DNA of 64,000 nt from contig CALJLN010000046.1 in the NCBI GenBank assembly GCA_937982565.1, positions 124,001-188,000 of the forward strand, read 5' to 3'. Shown piece after piece: positions 59,934-64,000 of the stretch; position 1 is the stretch's first letter; every line of letters starts with the position of its first letter. A model generated the notes under the pieces. It was not told the origin of the DNA, made no database searches, and was given only the letters and a program-made list of their open reading frames with translations. The DNA is from UBA2421 sp002343075 (lineage in GTDB: Bacteria; Planctomycetota; Phycisphaerae; Tepidisphaerales; Tepidisphaeraceae). The translations under genes were made by a program, and so were the position numbers.

Positions 59934-60036
59934 AGATTGCGGATTTTGGATATCGGATTGCGGATTGAAATCACCGAACAGGCTGCGTGGATTGAACCTC
60001 TTCAACCCGAAATCCGCAATCCGCAATCCGCAATCT
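59934..60036. repeat. Imperfect 36-bp inverted repeat of GCGGATT heptamers upstream of tuf
   Basis: Arms 59934-59969 and 60001-60036 are the same length and match at 30 of 36 positions as an inverted repeat; the spacer is 31 bp. The arm on the right is GATTGCG/GATTGCG in tandem (minus strand GATTGCGGATTGCGGATT). The element lies between tRNA-Thr and tuf and would fold into a long hairpin in the tuf leader. It looks like a dispersed repeat that has settled here, distinct in sequence from the element downstream of tuf but built by the same principle. Confidence 0.75.
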
Positions 60037-60047
60037 ACCTCACTCAA

Positions 60048-60119
60048 AGCTGCCACAGGGGCTTGAACCCTGGACCTCCACCTTACCAAGGTGGCGCTCT
60101 ACCACTGAGCTATGGCAGC
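60048..60119 (-). tRNA. tRNA-Thr (anticodon GGU)
   Basis: 72 nt. Acceptor GCTGCCA/TGGCAGC with discriminator T; D-arm AGCTCAGTGGTAGAGC; anticodon arm CCACC/GGTGG with loop TTGGTAA; T-loop TTCAAGC. First gene of the tuf operon. Confidence 0.95.
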
Positions 60120-60140
60120 GCACCGTTTTTTCAAGGGTGC

Positions 60141-60195
60141 GACTGACGTTTCAGATGACTGACGTTTCCTACGACCGACGCTCGACCGACGCTTC
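60141..60195. repeat. Four direct copies of GAC(T/C)GACG(T/C)TTC upstream of tRNA-Thr
   Basis: Copies at 60141-60152 and 60157-60168 are identical (GACTGACGTTTC); 60173-60183 and 60184-60195 are variants (GACCGACGCTC, GACCGACGCTTC). The first three are 16 bp apart. They lie in the leader between the tuf-operon promoter and tRNA-Thr. Confidence 0.6.
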
Positions 60196-60295
60196 ATAAT
60201 TGAACAAAACCGACCGAGCAACTTCTCGCTCGGCCTTCACCTGCAACGCCGGACGAATGCCACTGCACGCGCGTACCGGCACCTTAGGGCGGGAA

Positions 60296-60323
60296 AGTAT
60301 ATGACGACCCGAACTTTTGTCAA
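60296..60323 (-). promoter_or_regulatory. Sigma-70 promoter of the tRNA-Thr-tuf operon
   Basis: Minus strand: perfect -35 TTGACA (60318-60323), 16-bp spacer, -10 TATACT (60296-60301, five of six). The bases directly after the -10 are GC-rich (CCCGCCC), typical of stringently controlled promoters. A hairpin CCGAGC/GCTCGG followed by GGTTTTGTT lies downstream in the leader (near 60211-60232), an attenuator candidate. Confidence 0.78.
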
Positions 60324-60412
60324 TCAAACGCAAATCCGAGGTTCACATCAAGCCGTGCGTTCAGCCGTCTGTCGGTGAGACACGGCGAGTTTTACCCTAC
60401 ACTGCACCTGAC

Positions 60413-61378
60413 ATGAAAATCTGGACCAACATGCATCTAACCCCGGTGGAACGGCAGGAGCTTGCCAAACGCCTGTCACCGCACGACTTATCGCACGCTG
60501 ATGCGGCCACCACTACCAATCTCGTCTCCGGCACCGCCGACAACGCCTGCCGCGCCGCCGACGTTGCATTTGGCCAGCCGGCGGTCGATGACCTTCTCGC
60601 GTCGGAATCGCTCAAGTTCATCCAACTCACCTCCGCCGGCTACACCCGCTACGACCGCGATGATCTTCGCGCCGCCCTCAGGAGTCGCGACGCCGCGCTG
60701 TGCACCTCAAGCGGCGTCTACGATGACCCGTGCGCGCAGCATGTGATGTCATTCATCCTCGGGCACAATCGGCGGTTACTCGATGCATACGCCGACCAGA
60801 CAACGACCCGCTCGTGGCGATACAAGCTGCTCCGCCCCGCTGTCCGGACGCTGGGTGATGAGAAAGTGCTCATCATCGGCTTTGGTGCGATCGGGCGCAG
60901 GCTGGTCGAATTGCTGCATCCATTTCACGCCCAGGTGCGCGGCGTGCGTCGAAGCCCCAGCGGCGACGAACCCATCGAGGTTGTCTCGATGGCAGAGCTT
61001 GACGAACAATTGCCGTGGGCTGATCACGTCGTCAACCTCCTGCCGAGCAGTTCCGCAAACACCCGGCTATTTGATGCGCCGAGATTTGCCAGAATGAAGC
61101 GTGGCGCTGCGTTCTACAATGTGGGTCGCGGGGATACGGTCGATCAAGCCGCACTCGAACATGCGTTACGCGACGGACAGATTAGCGGGGCATATCTGGA
61201 TGTGACGCACCCCGAACCGCTGCCGGCCGACCACCCTCTATGGCAAGCGCCGCGCTGTCTTATCACGCCGCATGTCGCTGGCGGAACGCAGAAAGAAATG
61301 CAAAAACTGCTCGACCACTTCGTAACGAACTTCGAGCGATTCATTCAAGCCAACCCCTTGAGCAATCGCGTGATGTGA
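60413..61378 (+). CDS. D-isomer-specific 2-hydroxyacid dehydrogenase
   Basis: 321 residues from ATG 60413; the frame is open to 60317 but the extra part has no family match. The NAD loop is VLIIGFGAIGRRLVELL; catalytic Arg region VVNLLPSSSANTRLF, Glu in DVTHPEPLPADHPLW, and the active-site His in CLITPHVAGGT are all present. It oxidises or reduces a 2-hydroxy/2-keto acid; the family has too many substrates (phosphoglycerate, glyoxylate, lactate) to choose. The N-terminal catalytic half is divergent. Stands alone on the plus strand. Confidence 0.88.
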   Translation: MKIWTNMHLTPVERQELAKRLSPHDLSHADAATTTNLVSGTADNACRAADVAFGQPAVDDLLASESLKFIQLTSAGYTRYDRDDLRAALRSRDAALCTSSGVYDDPCAQHVMSFILGHNRRLLDAYADQTTTRSWRYKLLRPAVRTLGDEKVLIIGFGAIGRRLVELLHPFHAQVRGVRRSPSGDEPIEVVSMAELDEQLPWADHVVNLLPSSSANTRLFDAPRFARMKRGAAFYNVGRGDTVDQAALEHALRDGQISGAYLDVTHPEPLPADHPLWQAPRCLITPHVAGGTQKEMQKLLDHFVTNFERFIQANPLSNRVM

Positions 61379-61432
61379 GCCACCGTCTGTAAAGTGGCGC
61401 GGTGGGGTATCGGACGCTACGGAAGCCCCTAA

Positions 61433-61825
61433 TCAGATCTTGCACCGCCCGCCGTCGCACGCGGCCGGGTCAAACTTGCTGAACCTCGGACGAATACGGG
61501 CAAAAATGCGGTAACCAATCCTCACAAATGGCCGGAAGAGCGGGAATGAGAGAACCGCGGCAAGCCAACCCAGTCCGACCAATCGATATGCCTCGATGAA
61601 TGTGTCAGGCCCCGAGATCACCGAGCCGTCGCGGCGAACCGCGTGCATTGCGCCCACGGTCTGTTGCAGCGACAATCCGTACTTTGACGGCTCAAAATCG
61701 GGAGAGGCGATGTCTTCAAATGAGAGCAATTGCGCGGCGTCGCGTTGTCGCAGTTTCTTCATTTCCCAGGCGCAAACCGGGCAAAGACTGTCATAGAAAA
61801 CCTTGAGCTTCCAGCCGTCGTTCAT
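61433..61825 (-). CDS. DCC-family (DUF393) thiol-disulfide protein
   Basis: 130 residues. The family motif FYDSLCPVCAWEMKKLRQRD holds the CxxC pair (YD..C..C), then FEDIASPDFEPSKYGLS, DTFIEAYRLVGLGWLAAVL and a terminal basic stretch with FARIRPRF. DUF393 proteins are thioredoxin-like oxidoreductases of unknown partner. ATG at 61823-61825. It follows the next gene upstream by about 30 bp on the same strand. Confidence 0.88.
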   Translation of the reverse strand: MNDGWKLKVFYDSLCPVCAWEMKKLRQRDAAQLLSFEDIASPDFEPSKYGLSLQQTVGAMHAVRRDGSVISGPDTFIEAYRLVGLGWLAAVLSFPLFRPFVRIGYRIFARIRPRFSKFDPAACDGGRCKI

Positions 61826-61855
61826 GACAGATGATAGTCACCCCCGCAGAGAGAG

Positions 61856-63022
61856 TCATTGCGACCCGGCGGCGGTGGATAACTCGTGCCAGACCGTCTT
61901 GCCGGGCAGTGCCAGCCGGACCGTCACCGAGCCGTCAGCGCGGTAACTGACCTTCGAAACCCGCGATGCCGAGACCGCGCGCTCGATGGCCTGCGCAACC
62001 GCCGCATCTTCCGCTGCGCGATCGCCCAGGATCGTGCCGTCGTTCAGCGCCAGCGCGTAGACCGATTCAAGCAGCGCCTTCTGGGCAGCGTCGTCGGCCA
62101 GCCGCGCGGTCTTCAGGGCAGAGCTTTTGAACGTCGCGTCGGCGCTCACATCGATCAGCGTGTCCACCCATGCCGGCGGCGCTGCGGGAATGACCACCAC
62201 TTTCCGGGCGGTGGTGCGCGCCTCTTCAACGCTGCTGCCGGTGATCGTCGGCGCAGCGGTGGTTGATAGAACCTCGGCTGCGTCTTGCGAAAAACCGGGA
62301 ACGAACTCTTTGATTGCGTTCACCAACTCACTGCTGTTGTAGGCGATGGTCACGTCCACAGCGCGGCTATCGCGAAACTGCACACTGGTCACGGGTTGCG
62401 AGCTGGCCCACTCCACTAGCTGCGCGCGCGCCGCATCGTCAATCGCTGGCTCGACGGCAAAAGAATCGACAAGACGGCGGCTGGCATTCATCCGCGCGGA
62501 ATCGATCAAGGCACGGCGCTGTGCGGCGTCAACTCCGGCCCACGCGGCCTGTCCGGCGGGCGGCGCGACCATCATCGCGCGCTCCGGCGACAGACTTCCG
62601 GCAGTGGCGCTGAAGGAGCGCCTGGCCCATTGTGCCAGCTTCTGCTCAAGCTGGTCGTACGACAGCGGCGACTTGTTGGGGGCCGTGAGGGCGGTATCGA
62701 GGACGAGCTGCGCGACTTCCATCGCAGGGACTTCCACGCGCACCTGGCAGGTGCCGTCATCGATCCATCGCACGCCGCCGACCTGTTGCGCCGCGGAGAC
62801 GGTTTGCCAGAGCCGCCGACGGGCGTCCATGCGGTCAAGGTACGAGCCGACGGTGATACCCCGGCCAAGCGGCTCATCGGCGATCATCTCGACGATGCGT
62901 GCCTGTGCCGCTATTCGCGCTGCGTCCACCTGCCGGTCGCGCTCGACATCCCCGCCGCGCAACCAGCCTGCGAGACACATCGCCGCTAAGAACATGAATC
63001 GAGCCATCGTCATCTGCGTCAT
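61856..63022 (-). CDS. Hypothetical exported protein
   Basis: 388 residues. N-terminus MTQMTMARFMFLAAMCLAGW is a signal-like helix; starts at 63013 or 63004 are alternatives. The mature protein is alpha/beta with a recurring layout: AARIAAQARIVEMIADEPLG, DDGTCQVRVEVPAMEVAQLV and, at the end, AIERAVSASRVSKVSYRADG then VTVRLALPG. This two-part pattern of helix plus 'YRADGSVTVRLALP' is like LPP20/FlgT-type domains, and it seems duplicated within the protein. No confident family. It diverges from ispG. Confidence 0.6.
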   Translation of the reverse strand: MTQMTMARFMFLAAMCLAGWLRGGDVERDRQVDAARIAAQARIVEMIADEPLGRGITVGSYLDRMDARRRLWQTVSAAQQVGGVRWIDDGTCQVRVEVPAMEVAQLVLDTALTAPNKSPLSYDQLEQKLAQWARRSFSATAGSLSPERAMMVAPPAGQAAWAGVDAAQRRALIDSARMNASRRLVDSFAVEPAIDDAARAQLVEWASSQPVTSVQFRDSRAVDVTIAYNSSELVNAIKEFVPGFSQDAAEVLSTTAAPTITGSSVEEARTTARKVVVIPAAPPAWVDTLIDVSADATFKSSALKTARLADDAAQKALLESVYALALNDGTILGDRAAEDAAVAQAIERAVSASRVSKVSYRADGSVTVRLALPGKTVWHELSTAAGSQ

Positions 63023-63165
63023 TTATCGTCACAATAGACCACCCAACGCAACTATCGTTAGTTGAAGGTGGAAATCCCGCGGTTTAAGCGAATTGATTTG
63101 ACTTCAGCCGACCCATACCATCGCAGAAAGTCGGTCGTGCGATCCATACAGACGGTGTGAAGCTC

Positions 63166-64000
63166 ATGATTCAGCGCAGAAAAACAAGACAGGTAACCCT
63201 CGGCGACGACCGCGTGGGCCGCGTGACCATCGGCGGGGACGCGCCGGTGTCCGTTCAGACCATGACCAGCGGCTACACGCACGATATCGATGCGTGTGTC
63301 GCCGAGATTCACAAGCTCACCGCTGCCGGCGCCGACATGGTGCGCGTCGCAGTCCCCGAGAAAAAGGACACCGAGGCGCTGAAACAGATTCTGCCGCAAG
63401 TAACTGTTCCGATAGTCGCCGACGTTCACTTTCATTTTCAGCGCGCACTTGAAGCCGTCGAAGCCGGCATACACAAAATCCGGCTAAATCCGGGCAACAT
63501 CAACGATCGCGCGCAGGTTGAAAAGGTGATTGACGCCTGTAAAGAACGCGCGATTCCCATCCGGGTGGGTGTGAATGAAGGCTCGATCGTCGAGCGAAAG
63601 GACAAGCAGCGCAGGCTGAAAGAACTCGGTGGGATATTCGGCGGAAACAAGCACGGCCATATGCTGGCAATCATGATCGCCAAGCTTGAAGAGTACCTGG
63701 ACATTTTTTACGAGCGCAACTTTTTCGACATCGTTATCAGCGCCAAGAGCATCGATCCGCTATTGGTGATCGACGCTTATTCTGAGATCAGTAAGCGGTT
63801 TGATCACCCGCTGCACCTGGGCGTCACGCATGCCGGGCCTCGGGAGACTGGGGCGATTCGGTCGGTCGTCCCGCTTGGCACCCTGCTGTGCAACGGCGTG
63901 GGCGACACGCTGCGAATCAGTTACGCCAACGACCCGATTTTTGAGGTGGAAGACGGTCTGGAACTGCTCTATGTGCTCGGTTTGCGCGAGCGCAAGGGCG
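63166..64000 (+). CDS. ispG: 4-hydroxy-3-methylbut-2-enyl diphosphate synthase, N-terminal part
   Basis: Partial: 278 residues to the right edge. IspG reductively opens MEcPP to HMBPP in the MEP isoprenoid pathway using a 4Fe-4S cluster. The N-terminus RKTRQVTLGDDRVGRVTIGG, SVQTMTSGYTHD, GADMVRVAVPE, VPIVADVHFHFQRALEAVEA, GIHKIRLNPGNI and IRVGVNEGSI are the TIM-barrel motifs, and LHLGVTHAGPRETGAIRS follows. The cluster-binding C-terminal domain lies outside the window. ATG 63166 is given; a GTG at 63157 is in frame. Together with crtB it shows an isoprenoid route. Confidence 0.95.
   Translation, partial: MIQRRKTRQVTLGDDRVGRVTIGGDAPVSVQTMTSGYTHDIDACVAEIHKLTAAGADMVRVAVPEKKDTEALKQILPQVTVPIVADVHFHFQRALEAVEAGIHKIRLNPGNINDRAQVEKVIDACKERAIPIRVGVNEGSIVERKDKQRRLKELGGIFGGNKHGHMLAIMIAKLEEYLDIFYERNFFDIVISAKSIDPLLVIDAYSEISKRFDHPLHLGVTHAGPRETGAIRSVVPLGTLLCNGVGDTLRISYANDPIFEVEDGLELLYVLGLRERKG

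Overview
The window is GC-rich bacterial chromosome, densely coding, with no phage, insertion sequence or CRISPR array that I can see. The gene set suggests a Planctomycetota genome, possibly class Phycisphaerae. The pointers are a membrane-bound pyrophosphatase of the K+-stimulated type, a pseudopilin with the planctomycete-style C-terminal motif, a giant AsmA-like protein, an outer-membrane beta-barrel protein (so a diderm envelope), and a compact primary-type sigma factor. This is inferred from protein content only; no rRNA gene is present to confirm it.

Layout. 1-7.2 kb: start of hppA, metK, a 1529-residue AsmA-like protein and a small exported protein. 7.4-9.8 kb: sugar-nucleotide epimerase and glycosyltransferase. 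9.8-17.2 kb: HEAT-repeat protein, mdh, PQQ-type lipoprotein and a crtB/crtC-like carotenoid pair. 17.3-20 kb: dnaA, an AT-rich possible origin, and a family-4 uracil-DNA glycosylase. 20-24.7 kb: a DUF1275-STAS membrane protein, rpsA and a sigma factor. 24.8-30.2 kb: pseudopilin with two paralogous small membrane proteins, apt, and a THI5-type ABC transporter. 30.2-34.4 kb: tRNA-Lys, tRNA-Pro, DUF488-like protein, RRM protein, metF and a beta-barrel protein. 34.6-44.1 kb: nadA facing ridA-ilvA-nudix-dprA-aroB, then phhB, a phosphatase, trmL and a membrane-anchored GmhB-like phosphatase. 44.2-60.3 kb: the translation/transcription block, all on the minus strand, in the order tRNA-Thr, tuf, rpmG, tRNA-Trp, secE, nusG, rplK, rplA, rplJ, rplL, rpoB, rpoC. 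60.4-64 kb: hydroxyacid dehydrogenase, DCC-family thiol protein, a hypothetical protein and the start of ispG.

The main surprises are regulatory or architectural. metK and metF share an almost identical 18-bp palindrome, so a dedicated methionine/SAM regulator is likely. The usually conserved rplK-rpoC block is interrupted three times: by an 85-residue gene between rplK and rplA, by a 57-residue membrane peptide overlapping the end of rpoB, and by a BrnT/BrnA toxin-antitoxin pair between rpoB and rpoC. tuf is bracketed by two hairpin-forming repeats built of 7-bp units. A terminator-like hairpin sequesters the ribosome-binding site of one small membrane protein, its U-tract touching the AUG. 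Two fusion proteins (DUF1275-STAS; GmhB-like phosphatase with a membrane tail) look unusual.

Start codons were chosen from Shine-Dalgarno matches and family alignment from memory; several are marked uncertain. No database search could be run.
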